Shown one piece after another: positions 1-12,864 of a stretch of DNA of 64,000 bases. The notes under the pieces were generated by a model, which was not told where the DNA came from, did no database searches, and saw only the letters and a list, made by a program, of their open reading frames with translations. The DNA is from Actinostola sp. cb2023. Taxonomy: Eukaryota > Cnidaria > Anthozoa > Actiniaria > Actinostolidae. Both the position numbers and the translations under genes were made by a program. The number at the start of each line of letters is the position of its first letter. Position 1 is the first letter of the stretch. The stretch is from positions 1 to 64,000 of the forward strand of contig JAUJYZ010001382.1 of NCBI GenBank assembly GCA_033675265.1. The letters run 5' to 3'.

Positions 1-657
1 GATCCATGACAGCAGATCGAGAATATAAAACTACACAGATGTACACATGCGTGCATAGTATTTGTGTAGAGCGAGCGCACTCTGCAATATTACGCAATCA
101 TGAGCGGAAACCTGCATGATTCAGGCAGCTTTATTTCAACGAGCATCCCCACAACTATGCCGGGGAGTCCGCCCCTGCTGCATTATTTCACGATGGTTAT
201 TCAGACTCGATATGTTTGGCTGATAGAAACTAGAGACGGCCCGCAGTCTGGTTATGAACGACTAACACTGCTTATACATGAATGACAATAGTCTGACAAC
301 TGATTTGAAATACAATGGCTTTAATTCTTTACAAAGCTGAATCCCTCAATTGATATATATTTACATGTATAATGTGTGAGAGTGTTGCGCTCCCTTATTT
401 ATAGTGCCCCTAACCCCCTAAAATGTTCCAATTTGGATAAAAGTAGTTGAATTCCTAAGAATTTGTGCGAAATTTATTTTTGATTCTGAGCAATCGGTAT
501 TTTTTTATACGCATTCAAAGTCACAATGTTCTCCACTTTCAGATTCGGAAGCCTGGGGCGAGTGACGTCGAACCAACATACATGTTTCCCAGTTTGCATT
601 GCGTTAGCGAGGGTTACGTGATGTTGACATAGAATTACAGTTTTTCTTGTTTAAGTA

Positions 658-1220
658 AAGGGGGACTAGTACGTAAATCGTTCAAAGTTTGATTTAGCTG
701 AAACTTCACTGAAATATTCTCAAAGACCCATACAATCACTGGTTAATTTTTTTTCTCAAAAATTCCAATGGGAAATAATACATTTTTATGAATCTTTAGA
801 GGTGTCAGTGATGTCACTTACTCAACCCAAACATCATCACGGCTTCGCTCCATACATTTCTTCATGTTTAATGTCTTGAATTATTTTATTTCTATGAAGC
901 TAAACGTTTGTGTGAAGGAGTTTTCTTACCTTGTATGTGCTAAGGATTGATTGTTTGACTAGTTTTCTTCAGTGCAGAGCTGTTATCTGAACAAACCGTT
1001 CAGATATTTTGATCACAAAATACAAAGAAATGTATGGAGCTGAGTTTGGGTTGAGTCAGTGACGTCACTGGCACCTCTAAAGATTCATAAAAATGTATTA
1101 CTTTCCATTAGAATTTTTGAGAAAAAAAAAATTAACCAGTGATTGTATGGGTCTTTGAGATTATCTCAGTGAAGTTTCAGCTAAATCAAATTTTGAACGA
1201 TTTACGTACTAGTCCCCCTT
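658..1220. mobile_element. TA-flanked foldback MITE, copy in unit A
   Basis: Long terminal inverted repeats of about 170 bases start AAGGGGGACTAGTACG at the left and end with its complement at 1220. The flanking dinucleotide TA at 656-657 and 1221-1222 would be the target-site duplication expected for Tc1/mariner-type elements. The centre is not palindromic and has no useful reading frame, so the element is non-autonomous. The superfamily is inferred from the TA duplication only. Confidence 0.65.
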
Positions 1221-1553
1221 TAAGTTCAAGTTCTATCTAGATGTGATTTTGATGATTTTAAACCGAAAATTAATTTTTGCAAGAATCGAGCTTCAACTTC
1301 AAGTTCATTCAAACTCGGCCGGCAAGAAACTCGACGAATCGTCCACTTATTTCTGTCCACAATAACGAAGAAAACTAAATATAACGGCTCAGTTTTCTCA
1401 ATCACATACTAACCATTTTGTAAGTTATACTTTAATATAGCTACACATAAGTCTTATATTTTCTCAAGTGTACGACTGAAAATATCAAGAAAAAAGATAG
1501 CCGTATTTATACTCACAAAAGAGTAAAAACAGAGCGATTCTTGTAGTTGTAGC

Positions 1554-1911
1554 ACAGGCAGCCCAAGCAATGGACTTCTGGAGGCCTTTTATGAAGAAAA
1601 TTTTTATTTCAATAAATTCTATTAAAACTTATCTGAGTTGTTTATTGTGTCTTACTTTATCATCCTGTAAAGTTTCAGCTCGATCCGAGGCCTATTTACG
1701 AAGTTTTTCAATATCTGCTCCTCTCCACATGAAAATGTGGAGAGGAGCAGATATTGAAAAACTTCGTAAATAGGCCTCGGATCGAGCTGAAACTTTACAG
1801 GATGATAAAGTAAGACACAATAAACAACTCAGATAAGTTTTAATAGAATTTATTGAAATAAAAAATTTCTTCATAAAAGGCCTCCAGAAGTCCATTGCTT
1901 GGGCTGCCTGT
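1554..1911. mobile_element. hAT-like foldback element, copy in unit A
   Basis: Near-perfect palindrome centred at about 1735. It starts ACAGGCAGCCCAAGCAATGG and ends with the complement. The flanking octamers GTTGTAGC and GGTGTAAC agree at 6 of 8 positions, a decayed 8-bp duplication as expected for hAT elements. The termini match those of the 2-kb elements at 18617 and 62113, so all probably used the same transposase. Predicted peptides on both strands here are the two arms of the palindrome, not genes. Confidence 0.65.
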
Positions 1912-2158
1912 GGTGTAACAAGCATTCTTCTGTAATTTTCTGACAGAAAATAGCATTCTTCAAAATTGTTTTTTCGTGTCAAAACAGTAAACTGCACAGA
2001 TAAAAGTTGTCGAGTCGCTTTGCCATTTTGATTTCTTTCGTGAGATTTGATTGGATGATGGGCGATTTCTGACGCTTTTCAGGAGAATTAAAATTTTGAT
2101 CACTAAAATCTCGCGTAAATAAAGGAGTTTTACGAAAGAAATCCTTGTAGTTATTTTA

Positions 2159-2250
2159 TAATTAACAAATAGAAAACGTTTTCCCGTGTTTTTTTATACA
2201 TAGCCTGATATAAAGTGTAAACAATAGCTCTCGACTTCTCCCAAACTTTC

Positions 2251-2281
<31 letters not shown>

Positions 2282-2304
2282 GAAACGTTTTCTATTTGTT
2301 AATT
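2159..2304. repeat. Palindrome (foldback end), unit A
   Basis: About 50-base arms, AATTAACAAATAGAAAACG at the left and its complement at the right, enclose a short loop at 2215-2255. The left arm and the 130 bases before it resemble 57905-58060, so this looks like one end of a dispersed foldback family. The duplicate in unit B is at 5914-6058. Confidence 0.6.
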
Positions 2305-2525
2305 ATTTTTCATTCTATTTTCATTTTCATTTTATTTAATTTTTCCTTTAATTTAATTTTTCCTTTAATTTTATTTTTCATTCTATTTTCATTTTCATTT
2401 TATTTAATTTTTCCTTTAATTTTATTTTTCATTTCATTTCATTTTTCATTTCATTTCATTTTTCATTCCATTTCATTTTTCATTCTATTTCATTTTTCAT
2501 TTTATTTTATTTTTTTTTTTTTTGT
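2305..2525. repeat. T-rich minisatellite (unit A)
   Basis: Degenerate tandem array built from ATTTTTC and ATTTAATTTTTCCTTTA motifs, nearly devoid of G. The Phe/Ile-rich open frame across it is a composition artefact. The copy in unit B is at 6059-6280. Confidence 0.8.
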
Positions 2526-4418
2526 TTGATACAAGTAAATTGTTCTTATACATTTTATCTATACATGAAGCCTGATTCTGTTATTTTATGAAAGTGGTTG
2601 CAAAATATTGTCATTGTATCTTTTTTTTAACTATATTTAATAGTTATACTGCATGTTCTTCTTAAGTTTTATTTATTTTGTTGTAATCAGTTATGTACCT
2701 ATTGGTATTTGTTTGGATTAAATGTTTTTTTTTATATATATTTTGAAATGGTACGGACAGCAGCCTGAGTTTTTAGTAGCGACGCAAGGCATAAGCGCTA
2801 GTCAAAGAGGCGTTTTCTCCGCAATGTACGTGAAAATGGGCCTAACGCCAGCATAACTGAGCACAAGGCTCAGCATTGTTTTCATTGTTTCTCAGTGCAA
2901 CTAACCAGACATTTCAAATGAAAAAACCTTGGATCGAGCAATAAAAGCGTCGAATATTACTCATTAGAACTCTTAGAACAATCGTGACTCTTTTGTTTTA
3001 ATTCTAGAACAATTTGCAACATGCAGCCGTAATGTAAGCCTACTTCAAATTGCAGGCATAACATACTAATGTACTAACTCCTCATACCGGATAGTACTGA
3101 AGCTGCTCGGCTGCCGTAGGCGCCTTCATATGCAGCCCCGAAAAAGTCCTCCATCGGCTGTAAAGCGCATTGAGACAATGTGAAATGCGCTATATAAGAA
3201 AACAGCCATGATTATATCATAGAATCGTCTCAGATACTGGGCAAAGATCAGACCAGCAATTCATATGCAGCTAGGCTCATATTTGAATCAAATATCATAA
3301 AAAACAGATATTAATAACTTCGTATACCTACCTCCATGTTAATGCTGATAAGCGTAGTACTAATGCATTAGCTCAATACTATTTCATGACTAACGCTTGA
3401 GATTAGCGTTATAGCAATACCGCGATTAAAAATGACTTAATTACTTACTTACATTGAGTGGGCATGTCCGATGATAAAATTTGACCTACTGAAGTACCAG
3501 TCATTGTTCAACCACAATACCATAAACAATCGAGTTTATTTTCACCGAATCCCATCCTCGGCAGTCTTGGGCCGAGGGAGAGGGGGACGGGAGAAAATGG
3601 GAGTATGCACGCGCGGAAAAAAAATTCACAGCTGTAATATTCCGCGCTCGCTTAATTTTTCCCCGTCCCCTCTCCCCCGCGCCACGGAATAGTTCCCCGG
3701 GTGTCCGAGGATGCCCAAATCTAAGCGTAACCCAAAACCACGCTATAGGGTCACCGTGCTTGAGATCCATGACAGCAGATCGAGAATATAAAACTACACA
3801 GATGTACACATGCGTGCATAGTATTTGTGTAGAGCGAGCGCACTCTGCAATATTACGCAATCATGAGCGGAAACCTGCATGATTCAGGCAGCTTTATTTC
3901 AACGAGCATCCCCACAACTATGCCGGGGAGTCCGCCCCTGCTGCATTATTTCACGATGGTTATTCAGACTCGATATGTTGGCTGATAGAAACTAGAGACG
4001 GCCCGCAGTCTGGTTATGAACGACTAACACTGCTTATACATGAATGACAATAGTCTGACAACTGATTTGAAATACAATGGCTTTAATTCTTTACAAAGCT
4101 GAATCCCTCAATTGATATATATTTACATGTATAATGTGTGAGAGTGTTGCGCTCCCTTATTTATAGTGCCCCTAACCCCCTAAAATGTTCCAATTTGGAT
4201 AAAAGTAGTTGAATTCCTAAGAATTTGTGCGAAATTTATTTTTGATTCTGAGCAATCGGTATTTTTTTATACGCATTCAAAGTCACAATGTTCTCCACTT
4301 TCAGATTCGGAAGCCTGGGGCGAGTGACGTCGAACCAACATACATGTTTCCCAGTTTGCATTGCGTTAGCGAGGTTACGTGATGTTGACATAGAATTACA
4401 GTTTTTCTTGTTTAAGTA

Positions 4419-4977
4419 AAGGGGGACTAGTACGTAAATCGTTCAAAGTTTGATTTAGCTGAAACTTCACTGAAATATTCTCAAGACCCATACAATCACT
4501 GGTTAATTTTTTTCTCAAAAATTCCAATGGGAAATAATACATTTTTATGAATCTTTAGAGGTGTCAGTGATGTCACTTACTCAACCCAAACATCATCACG
4601 GCTTCGCTCCATACATTTCTTCATGTTTAATGTCTTGAATTATTTTATTTCTATGAAGCTAAACGTTTGTGTGAAGGAGTTTTCTTACCTTGTATGTGCT
4701 AAGGATTGATTGTTTGACTAGTTTTCTTCAGTGCAGAGCTGTTATCTGAACAAACCGTTCAGATATTTTGATCACAAAATACAAAGAAATGTATGGAGCT
4801 GAGTTTGGGTTGAGTCAGTGACGTCACTGGCACCTCTAAAGATTCATAAAAATGTATTACTTTCCATTAGAATTTTTGAGAAAAAAAATTAACCAGTGAT
4901 TGTATGGGTCTTTGAGATTATCTCAGTGAAGTTTCAGCTAAATCAAATTTTGAACGATTTACGTACTAGTCCCCCTT
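4419..4977. mobile_element. TA-flanked foldback MITE, copy in unit B
   Basis: This is the same element as at 658-1220, carried along by the 3.75-kb tandem duplication. TA lies at 4417-4418 and 4978-4979. It differs by a few single-base indels. No coding capacity. Confidence 0.65.
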
Positions 4978-5308
4978 TAAGTTCAAGTTCTATCTAGATG
5001 TGATTTTGATGATTTTAAACCGAAAATTAATTTTGCAAGAATCGAGCTTCAACTTCAAGTTCATTCAAACTCGGCCGGCAAGAAACTCGACGAATCGTCC
5101 ACTTATTTCTGTCCACAATAACGAAGAAAACTAAATATAACGGCTCAGTTTTTCTCAATCACATACTAACCATTTTGTAAGTTATACTTTAATATAGCTA
5201 CACATAAGTCTTATATTTTCTCAAGTGTACGACTGAAAATATCAAGAAAAGATAGCCGTATTTATACTCACAAAAGAGTAAAAACAGAGCGATTCTTGTA
5301 GTTGTAGC

Positions 5309-5665
5309 ACAGGCAGCCCAAGCAATGGACTTCTGGAGGCCTTTTATGAAGAAAATTTTTATTTCAATAAATTCTATTAAAACTTATCTGAGTTGTTTAT
5401 TGTGTCTTACTTTATCATCCTGTAAAGTTTCAGCTCGATCCGAGGCCTATTTACGAAGTTTTTCAATATCTGCTCCTCTCCACATGAAATGTGGAGAGGA
5501 GCAGATATTGAAAAACTTCGTAAATAGGCCTCGGATCGAGCTGAAACTTTACAGGATGATAAAGTAAGACACAATAAACAACTCAGATAAGTTTTAATAG
5601 AATTTATTGAAATAAAAAATTTCTTCATAAAAGGCCTCCAGAAGTCCATTGCTTGGGCTGCCTGT
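5309..5665. mobile_element. hAT-like foldback element, copy in unit B
   Basis: Duplicate of the element at 1554-1911 within tandem unit B, with the same ACAGGCAGCCCAA terminus and palindromic structure; only small indels separate them. Confidence 0.65.
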
Positions 5666-5913
5666 GGTGTAACAAGCATTCTTCTGTAATTTTTCTGACA
5701 GAAAATAGCATTCTTCAAAATTGTTTTTTCGTGTCAAAACAGTAAACTGCACAGATAAAAGTTGTCGAGTCGCTTTGCCATTTTGATTTCTTTCGTGAGA
5801 TTTGATTGGATGATGGGCGATTTCTGACGCTTTTCAGGAGAATTAAAATTTTGATCACTAAAATCTCGCGTAAATAAAGGAGTTTTACGAAAGAAATCCT
5901 TGTAGTTATTTTA

Positions 5914-6004
5914 TAATTAACAAATAGAAAACGTTTTCCCGTGTTTTTTATACATAGCCTGATATAAAGTGTAAACAATAGCTCTCGACTTCTCCCAAAC
6001 TTTC

Positions 6005-6035
<31 letters not shown>

Positions 6036-6058
6036 GAAACGTTTTCTATTTGTTAATT
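5914..6058. repeat. Palindrome (foldback end), unit B
   Basis: Unit-B copy of the palindrome at 2159-2304, with the same arms and loop. Confidence 0.6.
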
Positions 6059-6280
6059 ATTTTTCATTCTATTTTCATTTTCATTTTATTTAATTTTTCC
6101 TTTAATTTAATTTTTCCTTTAATTTTATTTTTCATTCTATTTTCATTTTCATTTTATTTAATTTTTCCTTTAATTTTATTTTTCATTTCATTTCATTTTT
6201 CATTTCATTTCATTTTTCATTCCATTTCATTTTTCATTCTATTTCATTTTTCATTTTATTTTATTTTTCATTTTTGTTTG
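6059..6280. repeat. T-rich minisatellite (unit B)
   Basis: Unit-B counterpart of 2305-2525, with the same ATTTTTC-based array and a small length difference at its end. Confidence 0.8.
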
Positions 6281-8234
6281 ATACAAGTAAATTGTTCTTA
6301 TACATTTTATCTATACATGAAGCCTGATTCTGTTATTTTATGAAAGTGGTTGCAAAATATTGTCATTGTATCTTTTTTTTAACTATATTTAATAGTTATA
6401 CTGCATGTTCTTCTTAAGTTTTATTTATTTTGTTGTAATCTTATGTACCTATTGGTATTTGTTGGATTAAATGTTTTTTTTATATATATTTTGAAATGGT
6501 ACGGACAGCAGCCTGAGTTTTTAGTAGCGACGCAAGGCATAAGCGCTAGTCAAAGAGGCGTTTTCTCCGCAATGTACGTGAAAATGGGCCTAACGCCAGC
6601 ATAACTGAGCACAAGGCTCAGCATTGTTTTCATTGTTTCTCAGTGCAACTAACCAGACATTTCAAATGAAAAAACCTTGGATCGAGCAATAAAAGCGTCG
6701 AATATTACTCATTAGAACTCTTAGAACAATCGTGACTCTTTTGTTTTAATTCTAGAACAATTTGCAACATGCAGCCGTAATGTAAGCCTACTTCAAATTG
6801 CAGGCATAACATACTAATGTACTAACTCCTCATACCGGATAGTACTGAAGCTGCTCGGCTGCCGTAGGCGCCTTCATATGCAGCCCCGAAAAAAGTCCTC
6901 CATCGGCTGTAAAGCGCATTGAGACAATGTGAAATGCGCTATATAAGAACAGCCATGATTATATCATAGAATCGTCTCAGATACTGGGCAAAGATCAGAC
7001 CAGCAATTCATATGCAGCTAGGCTCATATTTGAATCAAATATCATAAAAAACAGATATTAATAACTTCGTATACCTACCTCCATGTTAATGCTGATAAGC
7101 GTAGTACTAATGCATTAGCTCAATACTATTTCATGACTAACGCTTGAGATTAGCGTTATAGCAATACCGCGATTAAAAAATGACTTAATTACTTACTTAC
7201 ATTGAGTGGGCATGTCCGATGATAAAATTTGACCTACTGAAGTACCAGTCATTGTTCAACCACAATACCATAAACAATCGAGTTTATTTTCACCGAATCC
7301 CATCCTCGGCAGTCTTGGGCCGAGGGAGAGGGGGACGGGAGAAAATGGGAGTATGCACGCGCGGAAAAAAAATTCACAGCTGTAATATTCCGCGCTCGCT
7401 TAATTTTTCCCCGTCCCCTCTCCCCCGCGCCACGGAATAGTCCCCGGGTGTCCGAGGATGCCCAAATCTAAGCGTAACCCAAAACCACGCTATAGGGTCA
7501 CCGTGCTTGAGATCCATGACAGCAGATCGAGAATATAAAACTACACAGATGTACACATGCGTGCATAGTATTTGTGTAGAGCGAGCGCACTCTGCAATAT
7601 TACGCAATCATGAGCGGAAACCTGCATGATTCAGGCAGCTTTATTTCAACGAGCATCCCCACAACTATGCCGGGGAGTCCGCCCCTGCTGCATTATTTCA
7701 CGATGGTTATTCAGACTCGATATGTTGGCTGATAGAAACTAGAGACGGCCCGCAGTCTGGTTATGAACGACTAACACTGCTTATACATGAATGACAATAG
7801 TCTGACAACTGATTTGAAATACAATGGCTTTAATTCTTTACAAAGCTGAATCCCTCAATTGATATATATTTACATGTATAATGTGTGAGAGTGTTGCGCT
7901 CCCCTTATTTATAGTGCCCCTAACCCCCTAAAATGTTCCAATTTGGATAAAAGTAGTTGAATTCCTAAGAATTTGTGCGAAATTTATTTTTGATTCTGAG
8001 CAATCGGTATTTTTTTATACGCATTCAAAGTCACAATGTTCTCCACTTTCAGATTCGGAAGCCTGGGGCGAGTGACGTCGAACCAACTGAACATACATGT
8101 TTCCCAGTTTGCATTGCGTTAGCGAGATCACGTGATGTTGACATCATCGTCTTCTAAAATACGAAACAAAACAATATTAATTCATTTGGGTAAAATCAAT
8201 CATTTGAAACAACTGGAAGTTTTTTTATGGAATA

Positions 8235-8365
8235 CCACTGCTACCAGAATCCTTTTCGTAGCTTCTTTTGTTATTCTAATTCACACCATACCTTGGTACT
8301 CTCATAGGAATTAAAACATTTGAATAAGAATAAGAATTTGAAAAGGATTCTGGTAGTAGTGGTAT
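8235..8365. repeat. Short foldback element, left arm copy
   Basis: Terminal inverted repeats of about 23 bases (ACCACTGCTACCAGAATCC and its near complement) flank a short centre with a second inverted piece. The mirrored copy in the right palindrome arm lies at about 15575-15710. No coding capacity. Confidence 0.6.
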
Positions 8366-8974
8366 CGTTACGTCATAAGGGGAATCGGGAATTGTAGCAC
8401 AAGCCTCAATATGAGAGCGAGGCTAGAGATGACATGGCTTAACAAGTAATAAGGATAATGAGTACCTAATATTATTTCTGTTCTGGTCGAGTGTGGTGGA
8501 GTGTGCGGACAGACTGTAAACATCCAATATTGAAGCAAGCAGCACGAGAACAGAAAAATGACACAACATTTGAATACTACACCCATCGGTAAATCCTGCA
8601 AGACAAGAACACTATCACGTGACTGGAGATCTGATGACATAACACAGCGCATGCGTCAAGTCATTTCCCAATTCATTGAAGGGTGCAGCTGTAGGGTTGA
8701 AATCAGGGGGGCAACGCACAGATAAAAATACAACTTTGACCCCCCCCCCCCCCCCTTCCCCCATACCACATCTCAATCATTTATTCCTGCAAAATTAAGA
8801 AAGGGATCTAAACATGGCAATGCAACCAATGAAAGTGTCACTATACCTGGAGTAAAATGACGATGACGATGAAATTCAAAGGAATACGGAATATGTTCAT
8901 TATGGTAGCGCGACCTACAAGTGAACAAGAATCCTGTCAGAAATATCACTGTTTCGAATAATACAAACATCACT

Positions 8975-10100
8975 CCTAGTCACCTACCCCACCCTCCTCG
9001 TCACCCACCCCACCCTCCTCTTCACCCACCCACCCTCCTCATCACCCACCCCACCCTCCTCGTCACCCTCCCCATCCTCCTCGTCCCCACCCTCGTCACC
9101 CACCCCACCCCACCCTCCTCTGCACCCACACCAACCTCCTCATCACCCACCCCCACCCTCCTCTGCATCTACCCCACCCTCCTCGTCACCCACCCCACCC
9201 TCGTCACCCACCCCACCCCACCCTCCTCTGTACCCACACCAACCTCCTCATCACCCACCCCACCCTCCTCTGCACCCACCCCACCCTCCTCATCACCCAC
9301 CCCACCCTCCTCATCACCCTCCCCACCCTCCTCGTCACCCTCCCCATCCTCCTCTGCACCCACCCCCACCCTCGTCACCCACCCCACCCCACCCTCCTCT
9401 GCACCCACACCAACCTCCTCATCACCCACCCCACCCTCCTCTGCATCTACCCCACCCTCCTCGTCACCCACCCCACCCTCCTCTGCACCCACCCCACCCT
9501 CGTCACCCACCCCACCCCACCCTCCTCTGTACCCACACCAACCTCCTCATCACCCACCCCACCCTCCTCTGCACCCACCCCACCCTCCTCGTCACCCACC
9601 CTACCCTCCTCGTCACCCACCCCACCCTCCTCAGCATCCACCCCACCCCACCCTCCTCAGCATCCACCCCCACCCCACCCTCCTCAGCATCCACCCCACC
9701 CTCCTCATCACCCACCCCACCCTCCTCTGCACCCACCCCACCCTCGTCACCCACCCCATCCCACCCTCCTCTGTACCCACACCAACCTCCTCATCACCCA
9801 CCCCACCCTCCTCTGCACCCACCCCACCCTCCTCGTCACCCACCCCACCCCACCCTCCTCAGCATCCACCCCACCCTCCTCGTCACCCATCCCACCCTCC
9901 TCAGCATCCACCCCACCCTCCTCGTCACCCACCCTACCCTCCTCGTCACCCACCCCACCCTCCTCAGCATCCACCCCACCCCACCCTCCTCAGCATCCAC
10001 CCCACCCTCCTCGTCACCCACCCCACCCTCCTCTGCACCCACCCCACCCTCCTCTGCACCCACCCCACCCTCCTCTGCACCCACCCCACCCTCCTCCTCG
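8975..10100. repeat. C-rich minisatellite, left palindrome arm
   Basis: Tandem array of about 18-24-base units built from CACCCACCCCACCCTCCTC with TCGT, TCTGCA, TCAGCAT and TCATCA variants. Long open frames on both strands (Pro/Ser/His-rich on plus, Gly/Glu/Val-rich on minus) follow from the repeat unit being a multiple of three and stop-free, so I do not call a gene. The mirror array is at 13840-14970. Confidence 0.9.
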
Positions 10101-10107
10101 TGTTGAA

Positions 10108-10177
10108 ATGGCAATTGAAACCGCGACCTCCTGGATACCAGTCAGGTACTCTAACCACTGCGCCACTGGGATCTGAC
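10108..10177 (-). ncRNA. tRNA-like relic (SINE head or tRNA pseudogene), left arm
   Basis: The minus strand has an A-box-like GTGGCGCAGTGGTTAGAG, an anticodon-like stem-loop with GGT in the anticodon position (Thr-like), and a degenerate B box (GGTTTCAATTGCC). The acceptor stem and the B box are poor, so this is not a functional tRNA. It abuts the minisatellite. It could be a tRNA-derived SINE fragment. Confidence 0.5.
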
Positions 10178-10574
10178 ATGATTTATTCTGCTTAGCGTAC
10201 AAATGACCAGGCCCCCGGTTCCTGAAAGCCCGACTAGTGCTAATCCAGGATTAATCGGCCTTTCAGAGGAACTGGGCCCTGGGTATAATTACGATCCAAG
10301 ACCTTGTTCATTCCGTGTGTGACATTTATTTGAAGACACTTATGAACATTCTTACGAACTATTACCAAGCGATAAACTTACTTTATAACTTATATGAACT
10401 CTTGGTACTTACTTTCTTCGGGGACATACTTCGACCTCATCGTGCCCCAGTGAAGGCCAAAAAATACCTGAACAACAGACAGGATACATGTACAAGTTTG
10501 TTTTGATGATAAAACTACATCGATAGGTGTTGCAAGCATTTAGGGGATGATGTGCGCGTTAAAGACTGATTTTT

Positions 10575-11085
10575 CACTGTGACGCATGCCATAAACCGCA
10601 AACACTAGCGCGAACATAAGAAGTTTGTGCCATATAAAAACAGCCTGACGCAAGCATAAACGCAAACACTAACGTGAACATAAGAAGTTTGTGTCATATA
10701 AAAAACAGCCTGACGCAAGCATAAACGCAAACACTAACGTGAACATAAGAAGTTTGTGTCATATAAAAACGGCCTGACGCAAGCATAAACGCAAACACTA
10801 ACGTGAACATAAGAAGTTTGTGCCATATAAAAACGGCCTGACGCAAGCATAAACGCAAACACTAACGTGAACATAAGAAGTTTGTGTCATATAAAAAACG
10901 GCCTGACGCAAGCATAAACGCAAACACTAACGTGAACATAAGAAGTTTGTGTCATTAAAAACAGCCTGACGCAAGCATAAACGCAAACACTAACGTGAAC
11001 ATAAGAAGTTTGTGTCATATAAAAAACGGCCTGACGCAAGCATAAACGCAAACACTAGCGCGAACATAAGAAGTTTGTCAGTGAC
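10575..11085. repeat. 64-bp satellite, left arm
   Basis: About eight copies of a 64-65-base unit containing GACGCAAGCATAAACGCAAA and GTGAACATAAGAAGTTTGTG. Copies differ by a few substitutions. The mirror array is at 12865-13360. Confidence 0.9.
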
Positions 11086-11261
11086 ATAAGGCGTCTTGTA
11101 CAGTATGCTTACATCGTTTGCGTCGCATTACCTACCAACACAAACCTCGAATACTAAAAAGGCTACAAATATTGACGTCTGGTTCTGGAGTGAGAATAAA
11201 CAAGATTGAAAACATATTTAATCTAAAACACAAAAATCAGAAAATAATGGCATTAAATATG

Positions 11262-11460
11262 AGGGATGTCGAATGGTTCCCGCAAAAAGTCAGTCTCGCA
11301 AAATTCCGGTCAAAATTTGCGGGTCTCAAAGTCTCGTTTTTTTCGCAAAAATCTCGAATTTTGAAAAACAAAGGAAATCGGTGAAAAACCGTCTCGGGCT
11401 CGCAAAAATATGCCTTGTCTCGTAGTCTGGCAAAGTCTCGCCTTGACCATTCGATACCCC
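11262..11460. repeat. Short inverted-repeat element, left arm
   Basis: The ends GGGATGTCGAATGGT and ACCATTCGATACCCC form a 15-base terminal inverted repeat around about 170 bases rich in TCTCGCAAAA motifs. It is probably a MITE; the family is not identified. The mirror copy is at about 12490-12700. Confidence 0.45.
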
Positions 11461-11582
11461 TAATATGAAGTACTAATGAATTACCTTGGGTAATACGATA
11501 GGAACAGCTAAAGATATAGCAGCAACAGCGTAATACGAACCTAACAAAGGGAAATCACCCATGTAAAATAACTGTTAGACAA

Positions 11583-11812
11583 GGGGCCCGTTTCTCGAAA
11601 GCCCCGTGAAATTTTCGGGCCCGAAAAGACATCCCAGAATCTGAGACACTTACTCTACAAAGCTGTTCTTTTGACATGTTCTTTATATGAACAAACTTTC
11701 CCTTCATACAAAGTTTCATGTCTGTAAACTACTTTGTTTTGAAGATATAGATTTTTTAAAGAAACCCTTTTCGGGCCCGATAAGCTTTCGAGGCTTTCGC
11801 CGGAAACGGGCC
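11583..11812. repeat. GGGCCCGTTTC-ended MITE, left arm
   Basis: Ends GGGCCCGTTTCTCGAAAG and CTTTCGCCGGAAACGGGCCC form imperfect terminal inverted repeats, with internal TTTTCGGGCCCGA boxes. It looks like a short non-autonomous element. The mirror copy is at 12143-12368. Confidence 0.55.
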
Positions 11813-12142
11813 CAAGCAGTCTTACTGTAGGAGAGCACATCTCCTTGGCAACGACTTTTATAAACTTTGCATATCCATGATTTCTCAAATACTATACACC
11901 GATCGAAATATGGCGACCAATTTGAATAACTATTGTTCTGGACTGACTAGCCTCTCATTCATGTGAAAACGCTTTTGTGTGTTTCCACATGAACACGAGG
12001 CTAGTCAGTCCAGAACAATAGTTATTCAAATTGGTCGCCATATTTCGATTCGGTGTATAGTATTTGAGAAATCATGGATATGCAAAGTTTATAAAGTCGT
12101 TGCCAAGGAGATGTGCTCTCTCTACAGTAAGACTGCTTGGGC

Positions 12143-12368
12143 CGTTTCCGGCGAAAGCCTCGAAAGCTTATCGGGCCCGAAAAGGGTTTCTTTAAAATCT
12201 ATATCTTCAAAACAAAGTAGTTTACAGACATGAAACTTTGTATGAAGGGAAAGTTTTGTTCATATAAAGAACATGTCAAAAGAACAGCTTTGTAGAGTAA
12301 GTGTCTCAGATTTCTGGGATGTCTTTTCGGGCCCGAAAATTTCACGGGGCTTTCGAGAAACGGGCCCC
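12143..12368. repeat. GGGCCCGTTTC-ended MITE, right arm
   Basis: Mirror of 11583-11812. The end near 12143 is slightly shortened (GGGCCGTTTCC), showing small differences between palindrome arms. Confidence 0.55.
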
Positions 12369-12864
12369 TTGTCTAACAGTTATTTTACATGGTTGATTTC
12401 CCTTTGTTAGGTTCGTATTCGCTGTTGCTGCTATATCTTTAGCTGTTTCCTATCGTATTACCCAAGGTAATTCATTAGTACTTCATATTAGGGGTATCGA
12501 ATGGTCAAGGCGAGACTTTGCCAGACTACGAGACAAGGCATATTTTTGCGAGCCCGAGACGTTTTTTCACCGATTTCCTTTGTTTTCAAAATTTCGAGAT
12601 TTTTGCGAAAAAAAAAAAAACGAGACTTTGAGACCCGCAAATTTTGACCGGAATTTTGCGAGACTGACTTTTGCGGGAACCATTCGACATCCCTCATATT
12701 TAATGCCATTTATTTTCTGATTTTTGTGTTTTAGATTAAATATGTTTTCAATCTTGTTTATTCTCACTCCAGAACCAGACGTCAATATTTGTAGCCTTTT
12801 TAGTATTCGAGGTTTGTGTTGGTAGGTAATGCGACGCAAACGATGTAAGCATACTGTACAAGAC

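Larger units (their letters stand above)
1..8140. repeat. 3.75-kb tandem repeat, two full units plus a partial third
   Basis: The sequence beginning GATCCATGACAGCAGATCG at position 1 recurs at 3764 and 7511, giving unit lengths of 3763 and 3747 bases. Units A (1-3763) and B (3764-7510) match almost base for base; the differences I see are mostly single-base indels in homopolymers. The third unit follows the others to about 8140 and then diverges into unrelated sequence that also lies in the right arm of the palindrome. Each full unit holds a TA-flanked foldback, a hAT-like foldback, a palindrome, a T-rich minisatellite and about 1 kb of non-repetitive DNA. The open frames inside are short and look like by-products of inverted repeats. 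No gene is recognised. Confidence 0.9.

Noticed and set aside
1570..1997. Nearly identical peptides on opposite strands at 1570-1773 and 1692-1997 (also 5325-5718)
   Set aside because: They are the two arms of one palindromic transposon; identical peptides on both strands are expected from an inverted repeat.
8921..10195. Long open frames (424 residues plus; several minus) over the CACCC array, and mirror frames at 13735-15020
   Set aside because: They are translations of a stop-free minisatellite in several frames at once; no start context, conserved domain or splice structure supports a gene.
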